From: Reyranella sp.
GTDB lineage: Bacteria > Pseudomonadota > Alphaproteobacteria > Reyranellales > Reyranellaceae
DNA length: 64,000 nt
Reading direction: 5' to 3'
NCBI GenBank assembly: GCA_019750135.1
Contig: JAIEOV010000005.1
Coordinates: 62,001 to 126,000, forward strand
Shown here: piece after piece, positions 1-9,123 of the stretch
Layout: each line of letters opens with the position of its first letter
How positions within the stretch are numbered: position 1 is the stretch's first letter
Notes under the pieces: generated by a model
Told to the model about the DNA's origin: nothing
The model's database searches: none
Seen by the model: the letters and a program-made list of their open reading frames with translations, nothing else
Made by a program: the position numbers and the translations under genes

Positions 1-711
1 GTGGCCGACCGGCCGGTCGGCGAGCATCTGCTCGACCATCCGATCCTGGGGCTGATGCTCGAGCTGCGTCCCGACGCGCAGGTCAGCACGCTGGCCCACC
101 GCCACACCAACTGCTGCCTGCGCTACAGCTCCGCCCTCGCCGGATCGGGCGTCAACGACATGATCATGATCGCGGGCAACCTGCGGCCGGCGGAGGATGG
201 CGGCACGGCGCGCGCCCGCCTCGCCGTCTCGGCCTTCCAGGCCCTGAGCGAGGGCAGCGTCCGCATCACCACGCGCGATCCCGCCATCGACCCTCGGGTC
301 GACGAACGCATGCTGAGCCACGACAGCGACCTTGTGCGCATGCGCGACGGCGTGCAGCGGATGCGCGAGATCGGGCTGCACGAGGATGTCCGCGCCATCG
401 CCACCCGAGTCGAATACGGCATGACCGGCCGGTCGATCGAACAGCCCTTCTCGGCCCAGGAGCTCGACGACTGGATGTTCGCCGAGTGCTCCGACGCCCA
501 GCATGCCAGTGGCACCTGCCGCATGGGCGCGGCCGACGATCCGCGCTCGGTGGTCGATCCCGACTGCCGCGTGATCGGCTGCAGCGGGCTCAGGGTCATC
601 GACGCCTCGGTCATGCCGACCGTGGTGCGGGCCAATACCCATCTGACGACGGTGATGATCGGCGAGAAGATGGCTGACCACCTCAAGCAGTCGGTCAAAT
701 CTCACGCCTGA
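1..711 (+). CDS. GMC-family FAD oxidoreductase, C-terminal part (5' cut by window edge)
   Basis: This is the C-terminal substrate-binding half of a glucose-methanol-choline (choline dehydrogenase-like) flavoprotein, which oxidises an alcohol. The stretch HASGTCRMG (His168 counting from base 1) and the closing RVIDASVMP...RANTH block (Asn212) are the family's catalytic His and His/Asn region. The frame is open from base 1 and the opening residues (VGEHLLDHP) match the interior of the family. The GTG at base 1 is therefore probably an internal valine, and the FAD-binding N-terminus lies outside the window. The substrate cannot be read from the sequence. Confidence 0.88.
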   Translation: MADRPVGEHLLDHPILGLMLELRPDAQVSTLAHRHTNCCLRYSSALAGSGVNDMIMIAGNLRPAEDGGTARARLAVSAFQALSEGSVRITTRDPAIDPRVDERMLSHDSDLVRMRDGVQRMREIGLHEDVRAIATRVEYGMTGRSIEQPFSAQELDDWMFAECSDAQHASGTCRMGAADDPRSVVDPDCRVIGCSGLRVIDASVMPTVVRANTHLTTVMIGEKMADHLKQSVKSHA

Positions 712-760
712 CGCAACAGGTAGGGTGGCGGCGCGGCAAACCGCATCGTAAAAGCGAACC

Positions 761-1981
761 GTGGCCTACGCCGTCAGCGCCTTATCTCATCGTTCCGAGC
801 ACATGTCGCCTGCGGCCGTGGCACTCGCCGTGCTGCTGCATGCGATGGTCGCGCTGGGCCTGTGGTGGCTGGCGCAGGAGCCCAAGGCGCCGGCCGAGCC
901 CGCCCTGGAGGTCTATTTCGAGCCGGCCCCGAAGCCGGAAGAAAAGCCACCAGAACCCGAACAGAAGCCCGAACCCCCCAAGCCGGAGCCTCAACCGCAG
1001 CCCCAGCCGCAGCCACCGCCGCCGCAGGTCATCCCGCCCATCGAGGCGCTCGCGCCGCCCGCCGAAATCGTCGCTGACAAGCCGACCCAGGCGCCGCCCA
1101 AGGGCGACAAGCCCAAGGACGCCGAGCTCGCGCCGCCTCCGCCGCCCTTGCAGGACGTCCTGCCGTCGCCCGACCAGGACCTGGTAGAGCCGCCGACGGC
1201 CGCCGAGTTCAAGGAGTTCGCCAAGGTCGAGCCCACGCCGGCCCCGCCGCCACCGACGCCGCCCGCGCCCATGCCGATACCGCCGGCGCCGACGCCCCCG
1301 GCCGCTCCACCACAGCCGCAGTTGCAGAGCATCCTGCCCTCGCCTGGCGAGGACCTGCCGGCGCCGACGGCGGCCGACTTCGCCAAGGTCGAGCCCAAGC
1401 CGCCCACGCCCGCGCCGCAGGAGAAAAAGCCACCAGAGCCGCCCAAGCCACAGCAGCAGGCGCTCGCCAAGCCGCCAGAAAAGCCCGTCGAGAAGCCACA
1501 GCCGCCACAGGCGCAGCCGCAACATCAGCCGCAGCAGCAACAGCAGGCCAAGCCGCCGATGCCGCAGTTGCAGAAGCCAGAATACAAGCCCTCGCCGCTC
1601 AGCACCGCGCCGTCGCATCGGCCGCCGGCCGGCACGCAGTCGGAGAACCCATCGCCCTCGCCGTTCGTCAATCCGGCCGACACCTACAACAAGGCGCGCG
1701 CCGCCGATAACTATCTCTGGCAGGTCGTGCGCCGTCTGCAGGGCTACCGCTACACGGCGAACGTCAGCGCCACCCAGGGCATCACCGTGGTGCGCGTTGT
1801 CATCGCGCGCGACGGCCGGCTGCTGAACGTCACCGTCTCGCGCTCGAGCGGCGTTCCCGAGTTCGATCAGGGCGTGCTGGCCGGCGTGCGCTCGGGTTCG
1901 CCCTATGCGCCGCTGCCGCCCGACATCAAAGGCGACAGCGCCACCTTCGACCTGCCGCTGGTGTCGAGCCGGCGGATGTAG
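761..1981 (+). CDS. TonB-like energy transducer, proline-rich
   Basis: A 406-residue protein with one N-terminal membrane anchor (about residues 18-38). A very long Pro/Lys/Glu/Gln linker spans about 41-310, and a TonB/TolA-type C-terminal domain covers about 315-406 (VVRVVIARDGRL...SGVPEFDQGVL). This architecture couples the inner-membrane proton-motive force to outer-membrane transporters through the periplasm. The linker contains a duplicated module (residues 130-158 and 188-212). I keep the GTG start; an ATG at residue 15, just before the membrane segment, is an alternative. No exbB, exbD or TonB-dependent receptor is adjacent. Its stop abuts the stop of the convergent MFS gene with no spacer. 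Confidence 0.82.
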   Translation: MAYAVSALSHRSEHMSPAAVALAVLLHAMVALGLWWLAQEPKAPAEPALEVYFEPAPKPEEKPPEPEQKPEPPKPEPQPQPQPQPPPPQVIPPIEALAPPAEIVADKPTQAPPKGDKPKDAELAPPPPPLQDVLPSPDQDLVEPPTAAEFKEFAKVEPTPAPPPPTPPAPMPIPPAPTPPAAPPQPQLQSILPSPGEDLPAPTAADFAKVEPKPPTPAPQEKKPPEPPKPQQQALAKPPEKPVEKPQPPQAQPQHQPQQQQQAKPPMPQLQKPEYKPSPLSTAPSHRPPAGTQSENPSPSPFVNPADTYNKARAADNYLWQVVRRLQGYRYTANVSATQGITVVRVVIARDGRLLNVTVSRSSGVPEFDQGVLAGVRSGSPYAPLPPDIKGDSATFDLPLVSSRRM

Positions 1982-3238
1982 TCAGGCCGCCGCGGCGTAT
2001 GGGTTCGCCCACCGCCCGCCGGAGAGGCGGAACACCAGGAAGCCGATGATCGTCAGGTTGACGACGTTGAAGATGATGCCGGTGGTGAAGGCGGGCGCGT
2101 AGTAGCCGAAGTGATCGTAGAGAAAGCCCGCGAACCAGCTTCCCGCCGCCATGCCGCTCATCGCCGTGAACAGCGTCAGCGGCATGCGCCACGAGGCCTC
2201 CGACGGCGGGAAGATGTCGCGAATGGCGACCGAATAGGCCGGGATGATGCCGGCGAATCCGAATCCGAAGGCGGCGGCAACGGCGAACAGGCCGGCCTCG
2301 TCCTGGGTGAGCGAGAAGGCCGAGATGGCGAGCGCCTGGCTGGCGGAGCCGACCAGGATGGTGCGCAGGCCGCCGATGCGATCGGCCAGCGCGCCCCAAG
2401 CCTGGCGGGCGACGAAGGCAGACGCCAGCATCACCGACAGCATGGTGGCACTGCGCGTCGGCGAGATGCCGAGGTCGCTGCAGAAGGCCACGAGATGCGC
2501 CTGCGGCACCGACATCGGGATGCAGCAGCAGAAGCCGGCGACGCAGAGCAGCGCCTGCACGACGTTGGGATACATGCCGCCGATGCGCCGCCCGCCGGCC
2601 GTAACATGCGGCAGATGCTGCGGCACGAGAGGCAGCGGCGTGGGCTTCAGCAGCAAGGTCGCGGGCAGGATCGCGACCAGCACGAGGACGGCAAAGCCGA
2701 CCATCAGCATCTGCCAGCCGAGGGTCGAGATAATGCGCTCGAACAGCGCCGGCCAGACGACGCCGGCGACGTACTGGCCCGACGAGATCAGCGCGATCGC
2801 CGTGCCGCGCCGGCGGTCGAACCAGCGGCTGAGATAGACCAGCAACGGCGGATAGACGCCGCCATTGCCGAACAGGCCCATCAGCGCATGGCCGACGAAC
2901 AGCGACCAGATCCAGCCCATCGACGACAGCAGCAGCCCGGCCGCGATCATGCCGGCGCCGATGGCGACCGTGGCGCGCACGCCGATGCGGTCGGACAGCC
3001 AGCCCATGAAGATGCCACCGGCGCCGGTGCCGACCCACAGGAACGCGCCGGCCAGCGCCACCACCGACCGGTCGGTGCCGAGCGATTCCTGGATCGGCTT
3101 CATGCCGACGACGATGAGCAGGGACGAGCCGAAGGACACCGACAGGATCGCCAGGATCAACCAGGCGGTCCGCCACGAGGCCTTGCTCTCGATACTTGCG
3201 GGCCGTGTCGCACCGCCGCGGGGCTCAGGCCCGTCCAT
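1982..3238 (-). CDS. MFS transporter
   Basis: A 418-residue polytopic membrane protein with about twelve hydrophobic segments. The loop after TM2 reads GWLSDRIGVRATV, the classic MFS cytoplasmic motif (G-x-L-x-D-R-x-G-x-R), and a second copy (GALADRIGG) opens the C-terminal half. Family members are proton- or solute-coupled carriers for small organic molecules; the substrate is unknown. It is divergent from the aldo/keto reductase across 113 bases that contain a 12-base palindrome. That arrangement suggests shared control and possibly transport of the reductase's substrate. Confidence 0.85.
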   Translation of the reverse strand: MDGPEPRGGATRPASIESKASWRTAWLILAILSVSFGSSLLIVVGMKPIQESLGTDRSVVALAGAFLWVGTGAGGIFMGWLSDRIGVRATVAIGAGMIAAGLLLSSMGWIWSLFVGHALMGLFGNGGVYPPLLVYLSRWFDRRRGTAIALISSGQYVAGVVWPALFERIISTLGWQMLMVGFAVLVLVAILPATLLLKPTPLPLVPQHLPHVTAGGRRIGGMYPNVVQALLCVAGFCCCIPMSVPQAHLVAFCSDLGISPTRSATMLSVMLASAFVARQAWGALADRIGGLRTILVGSASQALAISAFSLTQDEAGLFAVAAAFGFGFAGIIPAYSVAIRDIFPPSEASWRMPLTLFTAMSGMAAGSWFAGFLYDHFGYYAPAFTTGIIFNVVNLTIIGFLVFRLSGGRWANPYAAAA

Positions 3239-3351
3239 ACTGTTTCCTCACTGCGAGCTTACCTGCTCGTCTGCCGGCATTATCGCGATAAACATGCATT
3301 ACTGGAATGCGATTGGCTTCCGCTATGCGCAACATTTGCTAGATTTGATCC
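3239..3351. promoter_or_regulatory. Divergent promoter region with a 12-bp palindrome
   Basis: This is the only spacer between the divergent MFS and aldo/keto reductase genes, so both promoters must lie here or just inside the genes. Bases 3280-3291 (TTATCGCGATAA) form a perfect 12-base palindrome, a plausible operator for a dimeric regulator. No regulator gene is adjacent, so the binding protein is unknown. I could not identify convincing -35/-10 pairs. Confidence 0.4.
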
Positions 3352-4338
3352 ATGAAAACCAAGCTCCTCGGCCGCACCGGCGTCTCCGTCTCTCAACTCT
3401 GCTTCGGCACCATGTCCTTCGGCGGCGATGCCGACGAAGCCACATCGGCTGCGATGTACAAGAATGTCCGCGATGCCGGCATCAACTTCTTCGACACGGC
3501 CGACGAATACAGCAAGGGCAAGTCCGAAGAGATTTTAGGCCGCCTGATCAAGGGCCATCGCGACGAGCTGGTGATCGCCAGCAAGTGCAACAGCCAGCAG
3601 GGCCCGGACGTGAATGCGCGCGGCACCTCGCGCCGCCATGTCGTGCGCGCGGTCGACGCCAGCCTCAAGCGCCTCGGCACCGATCGCCTCGATATCCTGT
3701 TCCTGCACCGCTACGACGCGCTGACGCCGATCGAGGAATCCATGCGGGCACTCGAGGACGTGGTGAGCGCGGGCAAGGTGATCTATCCCGCGGTCAGCAA
3801 CTGGTCGGCCTGGCAGACCCAGCGCGGCCTCGACATCCAGGAGCGCAGCAACTGGGCGCGCCTGCAGGTCATCCAGCCGATGTACAACCTGGTGAAGCGC
3901 CAGGCTGAGGTCGAGATCCTGCCGATGGCCGAGGCCAACGGCATCGGCGTCATCCCCTACAGCCCGGCCGCCGCCGGCCTGCTGTCGGGCAAGTATCTCG
4001 GCCAAGCCACAAGGGACCAGGGGGGCCGTCTGAAGACCAACAAGATGTACGAGGCGCGCTACAGCGATGCCTGGATGTTCGACGCGGCCGAGGAATACGT
4101 CGCCTTCTGCAAGGAGCGCGGCCTGCATCCGGTGAGCACGGCGATCGCCTGGGTCGGCGCCCATCCGGCAGTGACGGCGCCCATCATCGGCGCGCGCAAC
4201 ACCGACCAGCTCAAGGACTCGCTCGACGCCATCAAGATCGACATGACGCCGTCGCTACGCCAGGAAATCGCCGACCTCTCGCGCACCCCGCCGCCGGCGA
4301 CCGACCGGCTCGAGGAACAGAAGGCCGCAAGGGCCTGA
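3352..4338 (+). CDS. Aldo/keto reductase
   Basis: A 328-residue NADPH-type aldo/keto reductase (TIM barrel) of the Tas/YajO-like group that reduces carbonyls to alcohols. The catalytic tetrad is visible as Asp48, Tyr53 (FFDTADEY), Lys78 (ASKC) and His119 (FLHRYD). The cofactor-binding end reads IIGARNTDQL, as in the family. The ATG start lies directly before the conserved LGRTGVSVSQLCFGTM opening. It is followed after three bases by the CBS-BON gene, so the two are probably cotranscribed. Confidence 0.9.
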   Translation: MKTKLLGRTGVSVSQLCFGTMSFGGDADEATSAAMYKNVRDAGINFFDTADEYSKGKSEEILGRLIKGHRDELVIASKCNSQQGPDVNARGTSRRHVVRAVDASLKRLGTDRLDILFLHRYDALTPIEESMRALEDVVSAGKVIYPAVSNWSAWQTQRGLDIQERSNWARLQVIQPMYNLVKRQAEVEILPMAEANGIGVIPYSPAAAGLLSGKYLGQATRDQGGRLKTNKMYEARYSDAWMFDAAEEYVAFCKERGLHPVSTAIAWVGAHPAVTAPIIGARNTDQLKDSLDAIKIDMTPSLRQEIADLSRTPPPATDRLEEQKAARA

Positions 4339-4341
4339 ACC

Positions 4342-5019
4342 ATGCGCGCCAAGCATGTGATGTCGAAGGCGGTGACCATCACGGCCGACGCAACCTTGCG
4401 CGATGCCGCGCGCGTGCTGGTCAATTCGCGGTTCAGTGCGCTTCCGGTCGTCGACGAGAAGGGAGCGATGACTGGCATCGTGAGCGAGGTCGACCTGATC
4501 CGCCGCGTCGTCGGCGACGCGGGCGATCCGACGCAGCTTCACGCCCACCTCGGCGATCCCGACAGCCAGCAGGCGTTGGCCACCCCGGTCGTCGAGGTCA
4601 TGACGCGCGAGGTGATCACCGCCGACACGGAAACCCCGCTGGAGGATGTGGCCACCCTGATCCTGAAGCATCAGAAGAAGCGCATCCCCATCATGCGCGA
4701 CGGCAGCGTCGTCGGCATCGTGAGCCGGACCGATCTCGTCAAGGCGATGCTGTCACACGGTGCGCTGGTCACGCAGCCGCCGCCGGAAGCGCCGAAGACC
4801 GACGGGGCCCTACGCCGGCAGGTCGCGGAGGCCGTTCAGAAGCTCAACATTCCCCTCGGCGGCTCGTTCGACGTCGTGGTGCGCGGCGGCTCGGCCCACC
4901 TCTGGGGCCAGGTCGCGAGCCACGAGGAGGATCGGGCCTGCGAGATGGCGGCCGCCCAGGTGCCGGGCATCACCGGCGTGATGAGCCACATGCAGGTCGT
5001 GCCGCTGCACCTCAGATGA
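4342..5019 (+). CDS. CBS-domain pair with C-terminal BON domain
   Basis: A 225-residue soluble protein. Two CBS motifs lie at about residues 5-60 (FSALPVVDEKGAMTGIVSEVDLI) and 85-140 (KKRIPIMRDGSVVGIVSRTDLV). A BON domain follows at about 155-222. CBS pairs usually sense adenosyl ligands such as AMP, ATP or SAM; BON domains bind membranes or partner proteins. This fusion is common in Alphaproteobacteria as a small standalone sensor of unknown output. It starts three bases after the aldo/keto reductase and its last 8 bases overlap the end of the convergent CoA-transferase gene. Confidence 0.85.
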   Translation: MRAKHVMSKAVTITADATLRDAARVLVNSRFSALPVVDEKGAMTGIVSEVDLIRRVVGDAGDPTQLHAHLGDPDSQQALATPVVEVMTREVITADTETPLEDVATLILKHQKKRIPIMRDGSVVGIVSRTDLVKAMLSHGALVTQPPPEAPKTDGALRRQVAEAVQKLNIPLGGSFDVVVRGGSAHLWGQVASHEEDRACEMAAAQVPGITGVMSHMQVVPLHLR

Positions 5020-6229
5020 TCTTGCGCGTCTTCAGGTCCTTGATCTCCGCTTCGCTGTAACCCAGCTCGCACAGCACCGACTGGTTATGCTGGCCGAGCT
5101 CCGGCGCGATGCCGGGCTTGGCCGGCGTCTCGGAGAACTGCCAGGGCGTGCCGTGCACCTTCAGCTTCTTGCCGTACTTGGGATAGTCGACGTGGGTGAC
5201 GTAGCCGTTGGCGATCACGTCGGGATCGTTCGACGCTTCCAGGAGCGTGTTGATCGGCGCCGACACGATGTCGGCCTTGCGCAACCGCGCCACCCAGTCG
5301 TCGCGCGTGCCGGTGGCGAAGAGGTCGTCGAGCAGGCTGAGAAGCTCCTCGCGCTTGGCGTCGTTGTCGATGATGACGCCGAGGTTCTCGAAGCCTGCTG
5401 TCTTGATGCGGTCATGGAAGCCCAGGCCGGTCATGGCGTCCTTCCAGTTCTCCGGACCGGTGAGCTGGAACACTAGCGGCTTGCCGTCGCGATCGTTGAA
5501 CGAGGCGCTGATGCCGGGCCGCTCGGGCGTGCCGGTGATGCGGGCCTGGCCGGTCACCGGGTTCTGGTTGCGCCACATCGTCGTGGTGAAGGTCCAGCCC
5601 ATCAGCCGCACCAGCGAGCCCAGCAGCGACAGTTCGATCTTCTGGCCGACTCCCGTGGTGCGCGCATGGGTGAGCGCGGCCAGTGCGCCGCCGAAGGCCA
5701 GCATGGCGGTCGATTCGTCGGCCACCGACGCGATACCGGTGCGCATCTTCTGGCCCGGCATGGAATAGGCCTCGGCGATGCCGCCCAGCGCCTGGGCCAT
5801 GGAATCGGTGCCCGGCAGATGGCCGTTGGGGCCGCGCGTGCCGTAGCCCGAGATCGAGACGTAGACGAGCTTGGGATTGATCTTGCGCAGCTCTTCCCAG
5901 CCGAAGCCGTTCCGGTCGGCCGCGCTCGGCCGGAAGTTCTGGCCGAAGATGTCGGCCTTGGCGACCAGCTTGTGCAGGATGGCGCGGCCCTCGGGTGATT
6001 TGAGATTGAGCGTCACGCTCTTCACGCCGCGATTGTTGGTCTCGAAGAAGGTGCTGGGCATGCCGGGCAGCACGGTCATGCGACGCGAACTGTCGCCGCC
6101 CTCGGGCGGCTCGATCTTGATCACGTCGGCGCCAAGATCGGCCATCAGCATGTAGGGCACGGTGCCCGCCTGCGCCGTCGAGCACGAAACGACCTTCACG
6201 CCCTGGAGCGGGCCCCACTTCTCCGACAT
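5012..6229 (-). CDS. CaiB/BaiF family CoA-transferase (class III)
   Basis: A 405-residue class III CoA-transferase, which moves CoA between carboxylic acids. The N-terminal Rossmann part (VKVVSCSTAQAGTVP...LGADVIKIEPP) and the catalytic aspartate Asp142 in PGTDSMAQALGG are recognisable. Homologues include formyl-CoA transferase, carnitine CoA-transferase and alpha-methylacyl-CoA racemase; the substrate here is open. It begins 16 bases after the last Opp-type ATPase gene, so it is probably the final gene of that operon and may activate the imported compound. Confidence 0.88.
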   Translation of the reverse strand: MSEKWGPLQGVKVVSCSTAQAGTVPYMLMADLGADVIKIEPPEGGDSSRRMTVLPGMPSTFFETNNRGVKSVTLNLKSPEGRAILHKLVAKADIFGQNFRPSAADRNGFGWEELRKINPKLVYVSISGYGTRGPNGHLPGTDSMAQALGGIAEAYSMPGQKMRTGIASVADESTAMLAFGGALAALTHARTTGVGQKIELSLLGSLVRLMGWTFTTTMWRNQNPVTGQARITGTPERPGISASFNDRDGKPLVFQLTGPENWKDAMTGLGFHDRIKTAGFENLGVIIDNDAKREELLSLLDDLFATGTRDDWVARLRKADIVSAPINTLLEASNDPDVIANGYVTHVDYPKYGKKLKVHGTPWQFSETPAKPGIAPELGQHNQSVLCELGYSEAEIKDLKTRKII

Positions 6230-6245
6230 CTCACGCTACTCCCGT

Positions 6246-7226
6246 TCAGGCGTTATCGAACAAATGGCACGCCACGGCGTGCCCCGGCGAGACCTCGCGC
6301 AAGGCCGGCTCCTGCTGGCTGCAGCGCGGCATGACGTAAGGGCAGCGCGTATGAAAGCGGCAGCCGGCCGGCGGATTCAAGGGCGACGGCACCTCGCCAC
6401 GCAATTCGATCTCTTCCTCACTGCGGCCCGGCCAGGCCACCAGCACGGCGGAGAACAGCGCCTTGGTGTATGGGTGCCGCACGTCGGCGAACAGCGATTC
6501 GGTCGGCGCCTTCTCGACGATCTTGCCGAGATACATCACCACCGTGTGGTCGGCCATGTGGCGCACCGTGGCGAGGTCGTGCGCCACCAGCAGGTAGGCG
6601 ACGTTGTCCTGCGCCTGGATGTCCTTCAGGAGGTTCATCATCTGGGCGCGGATCGACACATCGAGCGCCGACACCGGCTCGTCGAGCACGATCAATCGCG
6701 GCCGCGAGGCCAGCGCCGCGGCCAGCGCGACGCGCTGGCGCTGGCCGCCGCTGAATTCGTGCGGGTATTGCTCGGCCTGTTCGGGCCTCAGGCCGACCTG
6801 TAGCAGCAGTTCTCGAACCCGGCCGGCGATCTTCTCCTTATCACCCCAGCCGTTGACGATCAGCGATTCGGCGATGATGCGGCCCACCTTCATGCGCGGA
6901 TTGAGCGACGACCAGGGATCCTGGAACACCGCCTGTACCTTGGCGCGATAGGCCTTCAGCGCATCGCCCTGCAGGCCGCCGATCGGCTCGTCCTCCAGCA
7001 GGATGCGGCCGTCGGTCGGCTCATCGAGGTTCAGGATCATGCGCGACGTCGTGGTCTTGCCGCAGCCCGATTCGCCCACCAGTCCCAGCGTCTCGCCGGC
7101 CTTGATCTCGAACGAGACGTCGTCGACCGCCTTGATGTGACCGAGCGTGCGGGCGAACAGGACGCCCTTGGTGAAGGCGAAGTGCTTGCGCAGGCCCTCT
7201 ACGCGCAGGAGCGGTGCCTCGCTCAC
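6246..7226 (-). CDS. ABC importer ATPase, OppF/DppF type
   Basis: A 326-residue nucleotide-binding subunit with Walker A GESGCGKT at residues 51-58, the signature FSGGQRQRV and Walker [13 protein letters not shown]. The C-terminal oligopeptide/dipeptide extension carries a Cys-containing segment ([10 protein letters not shown]), typical of the OppF type. The frame stays open well upstream, but the real start is the GTG at 7226, which overlaps the stop of the preceding ATPase gene as GTGA. It powers import together with the OppD-type subunit. Confidence 0.9.
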   Translation of the reverse strand: MSEAPLLRVEGLRKHFAFTKGVLFARTLGHIKAVDDVSFEIKAGETLGLVGESGCGKTTTSRMILNLDEPTDGRILLEDEPIGGLQGDALKAYRAKVQAVFQDPWSSLNPRMKVGRIIAESLIVNGWGDKEKIAGRVRELLLQVGLRPEQAEQYPHEFSGGQRQRVALAAALASRPRLIVLDEPVSALDVSIRAQMMNLLKDIQAQDNVAYLLVAHDLATVRHMADHTVVMYLGKIVEKAPTESLFADVRHPYTKALFSAVLVAWPGRSEEEIELRGEVPSPLNPPAGCRFHTRCPYVMPRCSQQEPALREVSPGHAVACHLFDNA

Positions 7227-8200
7227 GGCAGCGCGACCTTCCAGCAGTCGGCGGTGTGGTCCTGCCCCACCCGCACCGTGCCGGGATAGGCTTCCAGGCA
7301 GCGCTGCTCGACCAGGCTGCAGCGCGAAGCGAAGCGGCAGCCCTGCGGCAGGTCCATCAGCGACGGCGGCTGGCCTTCGATGGTGGCGAGACGGCCGGCC
7401 GGACCGGTCATCTTGGGCACCGAGGCGATCAGGGCGCGCGTGTAGGGATGCTGCGGCGCCTCGAAGATCTGCTTCACCGGCCCGCACTCGACGATGCGAC
7501 CGGCATACATCACCGCCACGCGGTCGCACATGCGGCCGACCACGCCGAAATCGTGGGTGATGAACAGGATCGCCATGCCGTTCTCGGCCTGCAGGCGCTT
7601 CAGGAGCTTGAGGTACTGCAGCTGGATGGTGACATCGAGCGCGGTCGTCGGCTCGTCGGCGATCAACACCTCGGGCTCGCCACTGATGGCGATGGCGCCG
7701 ACGACGCGCTGCTTCATGCCGCCGCTCATCTGATGCGGATACTGGCCGATGCGCTGCTCCGGTGCGGCGATCTCCACGCGACGCAGCGCGGTCACGGCCT
7801 CCTTCATGATCTCCGAAAGCGAAGCGCCCTTGCGGCGACGCTCGATCGCCTCGCGCAACTGGTCGCCGACGGTGAACACTGGGTTGAGCGAGGTCTGCGG
7901 ATCCTGCAGCACCATGGAGATGCGCCGGCCGCGGATCTCGCGCATCTCGGCCGGCGTGCGCTCGAGCAGGTTCTCGCCATCGAGCAGGACCTCGCCCTTG
8001 ACGGTGCGGGCGCCGCCCTTGGGCAGCAGCCGCATCAGCGACAGCGCCGTCAGGCTCTTGCCGCAGCCGGACTCCCCAACCAGCCCCAGCACTTCGCCGC
8101 GCTTCAGGGAGAAGCTCACGCCGTCGACCGCTTTCACCACGCCGCGACGCAGGAAGAAATGCGTGTGCAGGTCGCGGACTTCCAGGACGGTGTCGCTCAT
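7223..8200 (-). CDS. ABC importer ATPase, OppD/DppD type
   Basis: A 325-residue ATPase with Walker A GESGCGKS at residues 42-49, a Q-loop in VLQDPQTSLNP, the signature MSGGMKQRV and Walker B VLIADEPTTALD. The C-terminal oligopeptide-type extension ends with CRFASRCSLVEQRC. The ATG at 8200 overlaps the stop of the upstream permease gene by four bases (ATGA), which fixes the start although the frame is open further upstream. It forms the heterodimeric motor with the next gene. Confidence 0.92.
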   Translation of the reverse strand: MSDTVLEVRDLHTHFFLRRGVVKAVDGVSFSLKRGEVLGLVGESGCGKSLTALSLMRLLPKGGARTVKGEVLLDGENLLERTPAEMREIRGRRISMVLQDPQTSLNPVFTVGDQLREAIERRRKGASLSEIMKEAVTALRRVEIAAPEQRIGQYPHQMSGGMKQRVVGAIAISGEPEVLIADEPTTALDVTIQLQYLKLLKRLQAENGMAILFITHDFGVVGRMCDRVAVMYAGRIVECGPVKQIFEAPQHPYTRALIASVPKMTGPAGRLATIEGQPPSLMDLPQGCRFASRCSLVEQRCLEAYPGTVRVGQDHTADCWKVALP

Positions 8201-9120
8201 AGCTGGCGCAGCCGGGGATCGAGACGGTCGCGCAGCCAGTCGCCGAACAGGTTGACCGACAGCACGAGTAGCGTGATGGCGATGCCGGGGATCAGCGCCA
8301 CCCACCAGGCGTCGGCGATGCGGCCGCGGCCCTCGGAGATCATCAGGCCCCAGGTCGGGGTCGGCGGCGGCACGCCGGCGCCGAGGAAGGACAGCGTCGC
8401 CTCGGCGATGATCACCACGCCGATGTTCAGGGTCACCAGCACCATGAAGGTGTTGAGCACGTTGGGCAGGATGTGGGTCAGCATGATGCGCACGGCCGAA
8501 CAGCCACGCACCTTGGCCAGCGCCACGAAATCGCGCTGGCGCAGACCTAGAACCTCGCCGCGGATGACGCGCGCGAAAGGCGCCCACAGCAGCAGGCTGA
8601 TGGCGATCACCAGCGTCCCCAGGCCCTGGCCCATGGTGACTGCCAGCAGCAGCGCGAACAGGATGGCGGGAAAGGTGAAGGCCGCGTCGACCAGGCGCAT
8701 CAGCACCGCATCGACCGCACCCCCGATATAGCCCGAGACGATGCCGATGGTGAGGCCGACCCCGCCGCCCGCGGTCAGCGCCAGCACCGCCACCAGCAGG
8801 CTGACCCGTGCGCCGTAGATCAGGCGGCTCAGGATGTCGCGGCCGAAGGCGTCGGTGCCCAGGAGATACTTCTCCTTGCCGCCCATCATCCAAGCCGGCG
8901 GCAGGAGCTTGTAGCGCAGCGTCTGGTCGATCGGCGAATGCGGCGCGAGCAGCGGCGCGAAGATCGCCATGATGACGATCACCGAGATGATGGCGATCGG
9001 GATCCACGGCACACGCGCGGTGCGGCGCGGCTGGGCTTCGCGGCTCGGCCACAACAGCGCGCGCCACAGAGCCCTGCGGGCGACCCGCTCAACCGGCGAG
9101 GGACGTTCGATGATCGCCAT
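8197..9120 (-). CDS. ABC importer permease, OppC/DppC type
   Basis: A 307-residue inner-membrane permease. After a short basic N-terminus it has about six hydrophobic segments. The EAA-type loop reads GLRQRDFVALAKVRGCSAVRIMLTHILPN, shown here in two parts: GLRQRDFVALAKVRG and CSAVRIMLTHILPN. The family's typical periplasmic segment (LLGTDAFGRDILSRLIYGAR) is present. It starts three bases after the OppB-type permease stop and overlaps the OppD-type ATPase start. Confidence 0.9.
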   Translation of the reverse strand: MAIIERPSPVERVARRALWRALLWPSREAQPRRTARVPWIPIAIISVIVIMAIFAPLLAPHSPIDQTLRYKLLPPAWMMGGKEKYLLGTDAFGRDILSRLIYGARVSLLVAVLALTAGGGVGLTIGIVSGYIGGAVDAVLMRLVDAAFTFPAILFALLLAVTMGQGLGTLVIAISLLLWAPFARVIRGEVLGLRQRDFVALAKVRGCSAVRIMLTHILPNVLNTFMVLVTLNIGVVIIAEATLSFLGAGVPPPTPTWGLMISEGRGRIADAWWVALIPGIAITLLVLSVNLFGDWLRDRLDPRLRQL

Positions 9121-9123
9121 GCG

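Noticed and set aside
782..1618. Long open frame antisense to the TonB-like gene
   Set aside because: It is Arg/Leu/Gly-rich low-complexity translation produced by the proline codons of the real gene; no family resemblance or ribosome-binding site.
2111..3355. Long rightward open frames opposite the MFS gene
   Set aside because: They are antisense to a clear twelve-helix transporter, have Arg/Gln/Asp-rich composition typical of GC-rich shadow frames, and resemble no protein family.
7227..7529. N-terminal extension of the OppF-type ATPase
   Set aside because: The in-frame sequence overlaps the OppD-type gene and is Arg-rich without family character; GTG at 7226 gives a GTGA overlap.
8201..9067. 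N-terminal extension of the OppD-type ATPase
   Set aside because: It lies over the OppC-type permease in another frame; the ATG at 8200 directly precedes the conserved ATPase start.
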